A stretch of 36,973 bases of DNA from Lachnospiraceae bacterium (GTDB taxonomy: Bacteria; Bacillota; Clostridia; Lachnospirales; Lachnospiraceae), in assembly GCA_024681795.1 (NCBI GenBank), contig JAILAD010000027.1:1-36973 (forward strand), read 5' to 3'. This document shows positions 1-7,819 of the stretch, one piece after another; the first letter of the stretch is position 1; each line of letters starts with the position of its first letter. Both the position numbers and the translations under genes were made by a program. The notes under the pieces are model-generated. The model saw only the letters and a list, made by a program, of their open reading frames with translations, was not told the origin of the DNA and did not search any database.

Positions 1-165
1 GGATTTTTCCACCGTCACTTCATTCGTTACATCCACGGTTCCCGCCGTCATAAGAAAATAACACGGTACTGAAATAATACAAAACAACAATAAAAAGCCC
101 AACAGAGTCAGGCTTTTCTTAATAATTTGCGACTGATCCAATTCAATGCGGTCCTTAATATCCAT
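1..165 (-). CDS. N-terminal fragment of a membrane protein (runs off the left edge)
   Basis: The first 55 codons of a minus-strand gene are present and stay open to the window edge. The start ATG (163-165) has GAGG about 5 nt upstream. The fragment opens with a short charged cytoplasmic stretch (MDIKDRIELD), then one strong membrane segment at about residues 18-40 (LTLLGFLLLFCIISVPCYFL), then an acidic stretch likely to be outside the cell. It lies 71 nt downstream of an RsbW-like anti-sigma kinase in the same direction. By that context it could be a membrane-anchored SpoIIE-type phosphatase or other partner-switch protein. That is inference only, because no catalytic domain is visible in the fragment. 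Confidence 0.6.
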   Translation of the reverse strand, partial: MDIKDRIELDQSQIIKKSLTLLGFLLLFCIISVPCYFLMTAGTVDVTNEVTVEKS

Positions 166-200
166 AATTCCTCGTAAACAATTCCCCGCTTCGTTTTATG

Positions 201-249
201 CTTTTCAGATTATCATTTTTCAGATATGCTTCTTTTTCAGATTTGCTTC
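201..249. repeat. 17-bp tandem duplication at the 3' end of the anti-sigma kinase gene
   Basis: Two adjacent 17-bp units (216-232 and 233-249, TTTTTCAGATATGCTTC and TTTTTCAGATTTGCTTC) differ at one base. A degenerate third copy precedes them from about 201. The second unit contains the stop codon of the 237-644 gene, so the duplication spans the gene end and the spacer to the next gene. Confidence 0.75.
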
Positions 250-644
250 TTTATGGAAAGAATATTCTTGCCATCTTCGTATCTATAGACAACTTCATCC
301 ATACTCTTCTTTACCATAAAAATACCCAGCCCGCCGATCTGACGCTCGTCAGCCGAAAGCGTGATATCCGGATCTTCCTTTGCAAGAGGATCGTACGGAA
401 CACCATGGTCCACAAATGTGATGATAACCGAAAGCGGATCGCCTTCCGTCTGAACCAGAATGGTTGCCGGACCTACCTCCGGGTTATACGCATAACTGGC
501 AATATTTACAAACAGTTCCTCTACTGCCACATCAAGCTGCATCTGCTCTCTCATAGGGCAGTTGTGCGCTTCGAGCTGTTCATCAACAAAAGCCAGAACA
601 TCCTGAAGATTCGCTACTTTTGCTTCTATGGTCAATTCTTTCAT
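237..644 (-). CDS. RsbW-like anti-sigma factor / serine kinase (HATPase_c_2)
   Basis: This 135-residue protein has the single GHKL ATPase fold of RsbW/SpoIIAB proteins. The N-box is VAVEELFVNIASYAY (Glu and Asn about residues 42-47). The G1 box is VDHGVPYDP and the G2-type segment is GGLGIFMVKKSMDEV. The family binds a partner sigma factor or phosphorylates a STAS-domain antagonist. Its length is normal for the family. The start has AGAGGGG upstream. A TATAAT box at 690-695 suggests its own promoter, although the MoxR operon upstream points the same way. No STAS or sigma gene is visible; the membrane protein running off the left edge may belong to the same switch. Confidence 0.9.
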   Translation of the reverse strand: MKELTIEAKVANLQDVLAFVDEQLEAHNCPMREQMQLDVAVEELFVNIASYAYNPEVGPATILVQTEGDPLSVIITFVDHGVPYDPLAKEDPDITLSADERQIGGLGIFMVKKSMDEVVYRYEDGKNILSIKKQI

Positions 645-689
645 GGCGTTTTCCCCTCTTCCATAAAGTTATACCTTTCATTATTTTAT

Positions 690-717
690 ATTATAACGCA
701 TTCCGTAGGTTTACAAG
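690..717 (-). promoter_or_regulatory. Candidate promoter for the RsbW-like gene
   Basis: On the minus strand a perfect TATAAT (690-695) lies about 45 nt before the start codon. A TTGTAA-like -35 stands 15-16 nt upstream of it. The spacing is a little short, so the call is moderate. Confidence 0.4.
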
Positions 718-721
718 TATT

Positions 722-1879
722 TTATGTCTCCGAGTACCTGACGGACTCGTATTCCTTTGTCAGCTCCCGGATATCGTTTCCGAGTTTTTCCCGTAAATCG
801 TCCGCTCTCTCCCGCGGTGTATGCGACGTATTGATTGTATATCCTTTCTTTGCGGCTCTCTCCACCGTTTTTTTATACCGCCTCCTTACACCGTTTAATT
901 TCTCCTCATGCTCACGTTCCGTCTTCACGATTCTCTCCCTGATTTCCACCATGTCGCTTTCCTCAATTACCTGCGGAGGAAGATTACGCTTCATCGGAAT
1001 CAGTTTAATGACCGCAATCACAATTCTTACCAGAACAAAAATCACAGCCGCAAGTGCAACAAGATAAACGATTGCGGAAAGAATCTGCAGTACAATGTTC
1101 GAATCCGCTTCCTCGAACGCTTCCATTACAACTGCGGTCTGGTCCGGATCACTGTCCGGCATAATGAGACCTGCAAGAAAATGAACGATGTAAAGAACAA
1201 TGCGGATGATAAATGCCACGATTTTTCTGATGAAATGGTATACGGCAAGCGCGTAACGGTCAAGAAAATCGATTTTTACCAGAAGCATTATTACCACGGA
1301 AAGAAGAACAAACGGAAATGCGATAACAGAGCCGTTTTTCAGCATATCCGCGTAAGGCATGCGCTCATCCTGTTCCCGTTCTTTTGAAAGAAGCGATGCA
1401 TGATAAAAGAAATGACGAATGTAAAATAACAGAAAGAACAGGATTCCCGCCGCAAAGAATACAATCATCCCGGGACTGTTTTTCTTCACGCTGCAATACA
1501 GATACGCCAGTGCGTTTAAGAGAACAAAAGCCACCGGAAGAAATACAAATCCCCCCGTTCTTTGCTTGATCCAGAATACAATGTCCAGGAAGAAAAACAG
1601 GGCGTAAACTGCGATCAATTCTATTTTTCCGAATTCATACGGCACAAACAGAAGCGCTCCGAACGGAATCAGATGAAGAAGCGCATACGCAATAAAGTTA
1701 GCGATTTTCATTCGAAGGAAGAAACAGTATCCGATGATTGCGGCCAGAATCACGGCGCAGACTATTCCCACGGAGCGCTTTACAAGAAACTCTCCCAGAA
1801 GGAGTGCACTGAATACCGCAATATAAACCATGCCCGTATTCGCGATTTCGGCTATGCGATTACAGTTTGCATCTTTCAT
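722..1879 (-). CDS. Multipass membrane protein with DUF4129-like C-terminus
   Basis: The protein is 385 residues from the chosen start. That ATG (1877-1879) has GGGAAGG at good spacing. A longer reading frame from 1921 would overlap the DUF58 gene and has no better site. The first two thirds hold about nine hydrophobic segments. The C-terminal cytoplasmic part has the DUF4129 pattern: an RRRYKK helix, a TPRERADDL segment and an ending ELTKEYESVRYS. DUF4129 proteins usually sit beside MoxR and DUF58 genes, as here (17 nt after the DUF58 gene). No transglutaminase core is visible. The biochemical role of this family is unknown; a link to envelope or protein assembly is inferred from the operon. 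Confidence 0.8.
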   Translation of the reverse strand: MKDANCNRIAEIANTGMVYIAVFSALLLGEFLVKRSVGIVCAVILAAIIGYCFFLRMKIANFIAYALLHLIPFGALLFVPYEFGKIELIAVYALFFFLDIVFWIKQRTGGFVFLPVAFVLLNALAYLYCSVKKNSPGMIVFFAAGILFFLLFYIRHFFYHASLLSKEREQDERMPYADMLKNGSVIAFPFVLLSVVIMLLVKIDFLDRYALAVYHFIRKIVAFIIRIVLYIVHFLAGLIMPDSDPDQTAVVMEAFEEADSNIVLQILSAIVYLVALAAVIFVLVRIVIAVIKLIPMKRNLPPQVIEESDMVEIRERIVKTEREHEEKLNGVRRRYKKTVERAAKKGYTINTSHTPRERADDLREKLGNDIRELTKEYESVRYSET

Positions 1880-1896
1880 TTTTATCCTTCCCCGTT

Positions 1897-3024
1897 TTAT
1901 CCTTCCTCGGCGATGTCCCACTTGATAACATCAAGTCCGTTTTCCGCAAGCGGAGCAACGGAAGTATAGTAATATTCCGGAATAATCAGACTGATTCTGT
2001 GACCGAGGCGTTTCAGTTCGTCAACCGCCCTCACGAAATCTTCTTTCCGGTAGTTTGAAATCACGATATATTCGTTGTCATCATCGGAATTTCCCACTCT
2101 CTCTTCCAGAAGTCCGGTAAACGGAGTATAAAATTCCTTCACTTCGATTTTGGCAAGTGCAATGTCTATATTCCGGATATGTCCTGTATCGCTTCCCGCG
2201 TCGATTGCAATCTGCTCCCCGGATTCAATATCGGTTCCGTTTGAATAAAGAGCCGTCGGAATCTGCTCACTGATGAATTTATCCGCAAGAAACGACGCAA
2301 TTTTGATTGCGGACTCGGCTATTACTTCGCTTTTTCTTACCGTTCCCGTTTCCATGTTAAGTAAAATCACCACATTTCTTTTATTCGTTGTATGGAACGT
2401 GTTAACCTGCAGGCTCTCATTTTTTGCGGTCGCCTTCCAGTTGATATGGTGAATCGGATCGTAAGGCTGATATTCGCGGATGGCTCGGAATTCAAAAGGA
2501 TCGTCGAGAAGTTTGATCCGGGAGATGACTTCTCCGGTCAAAAGATTCAGATTTGCCGGTATTTCGCCCTCTTTGATGCGTCCGGGCAGAACCAGAACGG
2601 AAAAGAAACGGTTTAATCCCGCAAAGACATTTTCCGCCAGAAAGAAATCCTTGCAGATGACATCCACGGAGGATACCCGGTATTCACCGCGCTTTGAAGC
2701 AATAAAAGAATACTTCCTGGTGATGACCTGATACGGTCTGCAGGTAAAGTATTCTTTCCGGTAATACTGGTCTGTGACGATTGCATTGTTTTCTCTCGGA
2801 AACAGAAACGATCTGGTCATGGAAAATTTCACCAAAACAACGGGAAGCGGCAGGAATTTGTCGTTCTTCACCACCTCAACCAGTGTATTCCGGTCACCTT
2901 CCCGGACCGTATTCTTTTCGAAACTCACATTGATATCGAGCCCTTTGTACCAGTTTTTCCGGAACAGCAGATTCTGAAAAAAATAAAACAGGGCACCGAT
3001 TAAGAGAACAAGCAACAGTCTCAT
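1897..3024 (-). CDS. DUF58 (von Willebrand-like) protein
   Basis: From the ATG at 3022-3024 the product is 375 residues. A GTG at 3045 would add seven residues but lacks a ribosome site, whereas GGAGG (3037-3041) lies 12 nt before the ATG. Two short N-terminal hydrophobic segments anchor the protein. The diagnostic DUF58 motif is present in the middle: REYQPYDPIHHINWKATAKN. The C-terminal third has the alternating beta/alpha pattern of a vWA-like fold. DUF58 proteins pair with MoxR ATPases, here encoded just upstream, and are thought to help assemble or activate envelope complexes. The gene is flanked tightly by moxR and the DUF4129-like gene, so one transcript is likely. Confidence 0.92.
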   Translation of the reverse strand: MRLLLVLLIGALFYFFQNLLFRKNWYKGLDINVSFEKNTVREGDRNTLVEVVKNDKFLPLPVVLVKFSMTRSFLFPRENNAIVTDQYYRKEYFTCRPYQVITRKYSFIASKRGEYRVSSVDVICKDFFLAENVFAGLNRFFSVLVLPGRIKEGEIPANLNLLTGEVISRIKLLDDPFEFRAIREYQPYDPIHHINWKATAKNESLQVNTFHTTNKRNVVILLNMETGTVRKSEVIAESAIKIASFLADKFISEQIPTALYSNGTDIESGEQIAIDAGSDTGHIRNIDIALAKIEVKEFYTPFTGLLEERVGNSDDDNEYIVISNYRKEDFVRAVDELKRLGHRISLIIPEYYYTSVAPLAENGLDVIKWDIAEEG

Positions 3025-3082
3025 ATGTTTTATGTTCCTCCGCACGGATATGACTGCGGGTTACGGTTTTGTTTTTATACCG

Positions 3083-4033
3083 CTACGCATGGAAATTCTC
3101 ACTCGGCACTTCCACGCGGTTTATAATCGTGTTCAGATATTCCGCTTTCGAATTACGGTCCCTTCTGTTTACAAAAATAATCCGGTGCAGGAATACCGGC
3201 TGAATCATTTCCTTGATATCATCCGGAAGCACGTAATTCCGTCCCTCAAGCAAAGCAGATGCCTTTGCGGCCCTCATTAAAAACAGGGAACCTCGCGGAC
3301 TGACACCCATGTAAACTCCGGGATCCTCTCTCGTGGCATTTCCGAGTTTTGCGATGTATTTTACCAGATCCTCATGAATGGAAATTTCATCCAGAAGTTT
3401 CCTTACGGCAAGAATTTCTTCTCCGGTAATTACCGCGGTGAGCGATTCAAGCGGAGCATCCTTCTCATAGCGCAAAAGCAGAGCGGTTTCTTCTTCCACC
3501 GAAAGCTGTCCGATGGACAGTTCCATCATGAAACGGTCAAGTTCCGCTTCGGGAAGCGGGAACGTTCCTGCTGTTTCCACGGGGTTCTGTGTGGCAATGA
3601 CAAAGAACGGATCCTCCAGTTTTCTTGTGTTTCCGTCAACCGTAACCTGTCCCTCCTGCATGGCTTCCAGAAGCGCGGACTGGGTTCTCGGGGTTGCACG
3701 GTTGATTTCATCCGCAAGCAAGACATTCGTCATAACGGGACCGGGCACAAACTCAAAACGTTCCTCCGCACGGTTATAAATATTCAGTCCCGTAATATCC
3801 GCGGGAAGCAGGTCCGGAGTAAACTGGATTCTGGCAAAATTCAAATCCGACGATTTCGCCATGCTCTTCGCAAGCATGGTTTTTCCGGTTCCCGGAACAT
3901 CTTCCAAAAGAACGTGTCCGCCCGAAATAAAACAGATTAACATTTTCCGGATAACATCATCCTTTCCGACAATGACTTTTCCGATGTTGTTTTGTACTTC
4001 ATCTATTTTTGCTTTTGCTTCTTCCAGATTCAT
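3083..4033 (-). CDS. MoxR-family AAA+ ATPase
   Basis: This 316-residue protein has the MoxR layout. Walker A is EDVPGTGKT at residues 44-52, Walker B is LLADEINRATP near residue 110, sensor 1 is IATQNPVE, and the helical lid domain lies at the C-terminus with SPRGS (arginine finger region). MoxR proteins act as chaperone-like ATPases together with vWA/DUF58 partners. The start has AGGAGGGG 4 nt upstream. The gene sits 42 nt after the alarmone synthetase gene, with a GGGGACAGTCCCC palindrome in the gap, and is followed by DUF58 and DUF4129-like genes. Confidence 0.95.
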   Translation of the reverse strand: MNLEEAKAKIDEVQNNIGKVIVGKDDVIRKMLICFISGGHVLLEDVPGTGKTMLAKSMAKSSDLNFARIQFTPDLLPADITGLNIYNRAEERFEFVPGPVMTNVLLADEINRATPRTQSALLEAMQEGQVTVDGNTRKLEDPFFVIATQNPVETAGTFPLPEAELDRFMMELSIGQLSVEEETALLLRYEKDAPLESLTAVITGEEILAVRKLLDEISIHEDLVKYIAKLGNATREDPGVYMGVSPRGSLFLMRAAKASALLEGRNYVLPDDIKEMIQPVFLHRIIFVNRRDRNSKAEYLNTIINRVEVPSENFHA

Positions 4034-4053
4034 GTTTCCCCTCCTGTCTCTTT

Positions 4054-4066
4054 GGGGACAGTCCCC
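4054..4066. repeat. 13-bp palindrome GGGGACAGTCCCC (copy 1)
   Basis: A perfect inverted repeat with a one-base centre lies between the alarmone synthetase stop and the MoxR ribosome site. It is the reverse complement of the copies at 5872 and 5921 and the first of a local family. Confidence 0.9.
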
Positions 4067-4075
4067 ATGGTGACG

Positions 4076-4909
4076 TTACTCTTCCGCAAGCTGCACCCCG
4101 AAGCGCTTCAGTTTTTCCATCAGCTGCTCCACATCACTCTTTTCCACCTTCGCGCCGTCCATTTCCTTACGAATTTTCATCATATAGCGGTCGGTTAAGG
4201 TAATCATGTCCGAGCACTGTTTCAGTTGTTCCATGAGACGCTCCGGATTTTCAATATTGCTCTTCTTGTATTTCAGCTGATGCTCGAGACTTGCCCAGAA
4301 ATCCATTGCAATCGTCCGAATCTGAATTTCCGCGTATACTTTCTTAACGCTCTCTTCAAAATATACGGGGACTTTTACAATTAAATGAAGACTTCTGTAC
4401 CCGTTCGACTTTGGTTCTTTGATATAGTCTTTCACACGTACAAGTTCAATATCCGCCTGTTTGGTCAGTGCCTCAGCCATACGATAAATATCATCCTCGT
4501 ATGCACAAATTACACGAACCCCCGCGATATCATGGATATTCTCCTCAATATTTTCACGGTTGATCAAAAGGCCTTTCTTATCCAGTTTTTGCATGATGCT
4601 GACCTGACTTTTCAGCCTGGACTGTATGTTGTTAATCGGATTTCTCTGATAACGGACCTCATATTCTTTATTTAAAATAGACAATTTTGTCCGGATTTCC
4701 TGAATCGCCGCGCTGTAGCATAACATCAGTTCCTTTATGTCCAGCATCTGGTCCATCATTTCATTGGCTTTGGAAAAAATCATTTCCTGCGTAATGGGGA
4801 TGCCGCCTAAAATTTCTGTCGGCAAATCCATTCCGGAAGCTTCGCCGATTTCTTCTTCCGTGCCCGGTTCCAAAGGCAAATCGCCAAGTTCTTTATAATC
4901 GTCACTCAT
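4076..4909 (-). CDS. Small alarmone synthetase (RelQ/YjbM-type GTP pyrophosphokinase)
   Basis: A single RelA/SpoT synthetase domain occupies about residues 70-235 of 277. Visible signature segments are IHDIAGVRVICAYEDDIY, DYIKEPKSNGYRSLHLIV and AEIQIRTIAMDFWASLEHQLKYKK. There is no HD hydrolase, TGS or ACT domain, so this is a stand-alone synthetase that makes (p)ppGpp from ATP and GDP/GTP. It is longer than typical RelQ (about 210 residues) because of an acidic N-terminal extension and a charged C-terminal helix. The start has GGGAG upstream. It leads the operon with moxR, DUF58 and DUF4129-like genes, which suggests joint expression of alarmone synthesis and an envelope ATPase system. Confidence 0.92.
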   Translation of the reverse strand: MSDDYKELGDLPLEPGTEEEIGEASGMDLPTEILGGIPITQEMIFSKANEMMDQMLDIKELMLCYSAAIQEIRTKLSILNKEYEVRYQRNPINNIQSRLKSQVSIMQKLDKKGLLINRENIEENIHDIAGVRVICAYEDDIYRMAEALTKQADIELVRVKDYIKEPKSNGYRSLHLIVKVPVYFEESVKKVYAEIQIRTIAMDFWASLEHQLKYKKSNIENPERLMEQLKQCSDMITLTDRYMMKIRKEMDGAKVEKSDVEQLMEKLKRFGVQLAEE

Positions 4910-4951
4910 TCCGAAAACTCCCTTCCGTTTTCACTTTCTGCGGATTCTTTC

Positions 4952-5326
4952 TCAGTGTTTTCTTTCGATTCCCACGTATTTTGCCTTTCCGAATGCCAGC
5001 ACCGGCAAAGCAAATTCCGGGAAGATTAAAATCAACAGTCCGAAAAACACTCCCTTGCCAAATGACTTTGCAAGTCCAAAACTTCCTGCAATGGCTGCAA
5101 TCCATGTCGTTGCCGGAATGATGGCCAGAATAAACCACAAAAGATGATTTCTGGTGGCAATTTTAAAATATGTCCAAAGATTGAAGAACGGGATAATGGC
5201 AACAATTCCCAACTTTCCTGCTTTCTTGAATATCTTTGCCCAGCTGATCAGAACTATAACTCCGATAATAAATCCGACTATACCCGATACAACATATGCT
5301 CCTTCCGATAAATCAAAATTACCCAT
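4952..5326 (-). CDS. DUF5684-type small membrane protein
   Basis: The 124-residue protein has four hydrophobic segments. The recognisable family pattern is WAKIFKKAGKLGIVAIIPFFNLWTY followed later by LAKSFGKGVFFGLL and LAFGKAKYVG. I recognise this as the DUF5684 pattern, whose function is unknown. The start ATG lies inside the last codons of the upstream HAD gene (8-nt overlap), indicating translational coupling. The alarmone synthetase gene begins 42 nt downstream. Confidence 0.75.
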   Translation of the reverse strand: MGNFDLSEGAYVVSGIVGFIIGVIVLISWAKIFKKAGKLGIVAIIPFFNLWTYFKIATRNHLLWFILAIIPATTWIAAIAGSFGLAKSFGKGVFFGLLILIFPEFALPVLAFGKAKYVGIERKH

Positions 5327-5837
5327 TTTCTTCCTCCTCGATTCTTTTTAATTCCTGTAACGCCTGCTCAGTGCTTACAAACGCTATCCCGGTTCCGCCC
5401 ATTTCTTCCCATTCGCGGATGTTTTTTAAATAATCATCAATCAAAATGCATCCCTTCCCGGTACAGTAAAGGGATTTGTCCTTCCTGAGCACCGCATTTA
5501 CCTTCACGATTTCCGAAAGGTAATCCTTCACCCACTGTTCCTTATCTTCCTTCGCAGTAAGGATCTCTCTGTGCGGTTTTGGGATACCGGTAAGAATTTC
5601 GCATTTGTCCTTATATTTTCCGTAAACACAGGAAAACATTTCAATTGCTCCGGGCATGGGTTTTAATCTGTAATAAAACCGGTCAACCTGCTTAATTGCC
5701 GCCCAGAGTCTGTCTTCATGTCCGGGAGGGCTTTCCACGTTCAGGGAATAATTCCGAAACCCGCAGTAATCCAGCACTCCGCTGTCAAAATCGGCAAGCA
5801 CGCCGTCCATGTCAAAATAAATTTTCTCAATTTCCAT
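5319..5837 (-). CDS. HAD-superfamily 5'-nucleotidase-like protein (NT5C type)
   Basis: The product is 172 residues from the ATG at 5835-5837, which has AGGTGA at good spacing; a GTG at 5846 is the alternative. HAD motif I is FDMDGVLADFD (nucleophile and acid Asp near residues 9 and 11). Motif II is EILTGIPKP and the acidic motif IV is CILIDDYLKNIREWEEMGG. This layout matches the deoxyribonucleotidase NT5C group, which removes phosphate from (deoxy)nucleoside monophosphates; the exact substrate cannot be read from sequence. The gene overlaps the DUF5684 gene by 8 nt, and upstream of it lie two copies of the GGGGACTGTCCCC palindrome. Confidence 0.85.
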   Translation of the reverse strand: MEIEKIYFDMDGVLADFDSGVLDYCGFRNYSLNVESPPGHEDRLWAAIKQVDRFYYRLKPMPGAIEMFSCVYGKYKDKCEILTGIPKPHREILTAKEDKEQWVKDYLSEIVKVNAVLRKDKSLYCTGKGCILIDDYLKNIREWEEMGGTGIAFVSTEQALQELKRIEEEENG

Positions 5838-5850
5838 CTTCTTCACCTAT

Positions 5851-5933
5851 TGTCACAACGGGTGTCACAACGGGGACTGTCCCCGGCTGTTATTGTCCCA
5901 TTAATGTCCCTCGAAAGCACGGGGACTGTCCCC
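5851..5933. repeat. Two GGGGACTGTCCCC palindromes and a short direct repeat between mscS and the HAD gene
   Basis: Perfect 13-bp palindromes lie at 5872-5884 and 5921-5933. Just before the first, TGTCACAACGGG occurs twice in tandem (5851-5862 and 5863-5874). Between the palindromes are two degenerate half-sites (TGTCCCA, TGTCCCT). The whole 105-bp gap is therefore built largely from this repeat family. Confidence 0.85.
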
Positions 5934-5951
5934 CGGGCAACATTAAAAAAA

Positions 5952-6890
5952 TTAAGCTTCTTCCTTCATCACTACGCTTAAGTAATTATACGGAATCTCA
6001 ATATGATTCTCACGGAACGCATCATTGATGCGCTTATTGATGTCACTCTTTACCACTTCCGTCGCTACGGTCGGCTCATAGTAAACCGTCGTTGCCATGG
6101 TAAGAGAACTGTCTGCAAATCCGATAAAATAAACCGGTCCGTATTCCTTTTCTCCGTCCTTGGAAGTATGACCCTCCACGGAGTACGGGCATTCAATTAC
6201 AACATTCTTTATAACATCCATTGCCTTCTCCACATCGCTGGAATAGGCAATCGGAAAATTAAAATGAACCGAACGGATTCTGGTGCCGTGACTCATGTTC
6301 AGAATTCCCATATCATTCAGTTTGCTGTTTGGTATGATGACATCTATGGTGTCAATTTTACGAAGGACAACGTGACGCATCGTAATATCCATTACAATCC
6401 CGGCCATTCCGTTTTCCAGTTCTATCCGGTCACCGATTTCAAACGGCTTGCCGATACTGATCATCAATCCGCAGAACAAATCCTTGATAATCGGCTGTGC
6501 AGCCAAACCGATGACGGCACCGATGATTGCAGTTCCCTGAAAGAGCATCTTGCCGACCGAGGCCGTTGCTTCACAGCTGGTAAGCACCCATATGATACCG
6601 ATTACAACTACTGCAATCCGAATAACATTCACCAAAAATCGAAGCTGGATATTCTTCTTGCTCTTAAGGAATTTTTTAAACACATGGTTCAGAATCCTTA
6701 ATATAATCATTACGAGCAAAGCCACAAAAAGCGTTGTGACAATTAATTCAATGATTTTTCCGGCCGTACCAAGGCTCTCATACCAGTTGCCTATAGATTT
6801 AACCGTTTCCAGTATTTCCTCAACTTTACTGACGACCTCTTCCGCCTGGTCTTTCGTCAATGTGTCAGATGTTAACAATAAATTCAGCAT
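5952..6890 (-). CDS. mscS: MscS-family mechanosensitive channel
   Basis: This 312-residue protein has an N-terminal helix and three membrane segments, followed by the MscS pore and beta domain. The pore-lining helix and following segment read GAVIGLAAQPIIKDLFCGLMISIGKPFEIGDRIEL. The C-terminal cytoplasmic alpha/beta vestibule domain runs to residue 312. The family releases osmolytes under membrane tension after osmotic downshock. AAAGGG lies 8 nt before the start. On either side the intergenic DNA carries GGGGACTGTCCCC-type palindromes (two downstream, three upstream). Confidence 0.93.
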   Translation of the reverse strand: MLNLLLTSDTLTKDQAEEVVSKVEEILETVKSIGNWYESLGTAGKIIELIVTTLFVALLVMIILRILNHVFKKFLKSKKNIQLRFLVNVIRIAVVVIGIIWVLTSCEATASVGKMLFQGTAIIGAVIGLAAQPIIKDLFCGLMISIGKPFEIGDRIELENGMAGIVMDITMRHVVLRKIDTIDVIIPNSKLNDMGILNMSHGTRIRSVHFNFPIAYSSDVEKAMDVIKNVVIECPYSVEGHTSKDGEKEYGPVYFIGFADSSLTMATTVYYEPTVATEVVKSDINKRINDAFRENHIEIPYNYLSVVMKEEA

Positions 6891-6920
6891 TTTTTCAACC
6901 CTTTAAATATGTTTTTTTCC

Positions 6921-6981
6921 ACAGGGACTGTCCCCGGCGTTTCAACAGGGACTGTCCCCGTCACCGACAGGGACTGTCCCC
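6921..6981. repeat. Cluster of three ACAGGGACTGTCCCC repeats
   Basis: Identical 15-bp copies lie at 6921-6935, 6945-6959 and 6967-6981, at 24- and 22-bp steps. Each holds an 11-bp palindrome core (GGGACTGTCCC). They fill the gap between the MBL-fold gene stop (6993) and the mscS start (6890). Confidence 0.92.
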
Positions 6982-6992
6982 CTGCGGACATT

Positions 6993-7631
6993 TTATTCTT
7001 TCAGCTTTACAACCACTTTCACGGGGAATTTCACGTTTTTTGCAAAAACATCCGCATCCGCAAAACTTCCGACAACACTGCCGTAATGAGTCGGAATCGC
7101 TACCTTCGGCTGAAGGTGATTTACAAGTTCCGCCGCCTCAGGCGCATTCATCGTATACGTTCCGCCGATCGGAACGAGTGCGATATCACAATCCACCTCT
7201 TTTGCCTCCGGTGTTGCATCGGTATCGCCCGCAATATAAACCCTGTCATCTCCGAGACATAAAATATATCCGACAAATCCCGCGCTCTTCGGATGATAGT
7301 CCTTTGCAAGATTATATGCGGGCACCGTCTCGAACTCCAGATCTTCCACACAGTGGTAGGTATCGGATTTCACTCCGTCAATCTGGCTTACGATGGACGA
7401 AAGATCCTCCGCACGGGTTACCAGTTTTTCCGGAACAATCAGAGCGGTTTTTTCACATGCCACTTTCTTAATATCGTCCGGTGAATAATGATCGTAATGA
7501 TTATGCGTAATGAAAATAAAATCCGCATCCTTCGGTTCACCCTGTATTTCAAACGGATCCACGTAAATCACTCTGTTTTCAAAATGAATCCGAATACTGC
7601 TGTGCGTTAAAACTTCAATATTTTCCGTCAT
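6993..7631 (-). CDS. MBL-fold metal-dependent hydrolase (UlaG/UPF0173-like)
   Basis: The 212-residue protein starts at the ATG 7629-7631 with AAAGGAG upstream; a longer frame from 7661 has no ribosome site. The metal-binding motif THNHYDHYS (HxHxDH, residues 43-48) and a second site AGDTDATPEAKEVD are present. Further conserved histidines are in PTHYGSVVG. Length and motifs match the UlaG-like branch of metallo-beta-lactamase-fold hydrolases; the substrate is not predictable. An extended -10 promoter is visible upstream at 7712-7720. Confidence 0.88.
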   Translation of the reverse strand: MTENIEVLTHSSIRIHFENRVIYVDPFEIQGEPKDADFIFITHNHYDHYSPDDIKKVACEKTALIVPEKLVTRAEDLSSIVSQIDGVKSDTYHCVEDLEFETVPAYNLAKDYHPKSAGFVGYILCLGDDRVYIAGDTDATPEAKEVDCDIALVPIGGTYTMNAPEAAELVNHLQPKVAIPTHYGSVVGSFADADVFAKNVKFPVKVVVKLKE

Positions 7632-7711
7632 GGCCTGCTCCTTTCGTTTTTTGAAAAACAAGACCGCACCGTTTCACTGTCCGCCTTGTAAAAATCGAAA
7701 TCCACACCGCT

Positions 7712-7720
7712 ATTATATCA
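7712..7720 (-). promoter_or_regulatory. Extended -10 promoter for the MBL-fold gene
   Basis: On the minus strand the sequence reads TGATATAAT (TGN plus perfect TATAAT) about 80 nt before the start codon. No good -35 box stands 17 nt upstream, which is common for extended -10 promoters. Confidence 0.5.
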
Positions 7721-7819
7721 TAATCCGCTCGTAATTACCGTAATAATATCTGCACTGCCGGACCGGAATCACTTCCCGGTCAACGAAAATACATATCCGG
7801 ATATCCGGTAAAAGTCCGC

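Noticed and set aside
198..1067. Long plus-strand open frame of 289 codons
   Set aside because: It lies antisense to the anti-sigma kinase and DUF4129-like genes, lacks a ribosome site and has no recognisable motif, whereas the minus-strand genes have clear family signatures.
6003..6701. Plus-strand open frame of 232 codons
   Set aside because: It is antisense to the mscS gene with His/Asn/Arg-rich low-quality composition and no ribosome site.
7752..7785. Hairpin between the MBL-fold and hybrid kinase genes considered as terminator
   Set aside because: A GACCGG/CCGGTC stem is present but no T-run follows on the relevant strand.
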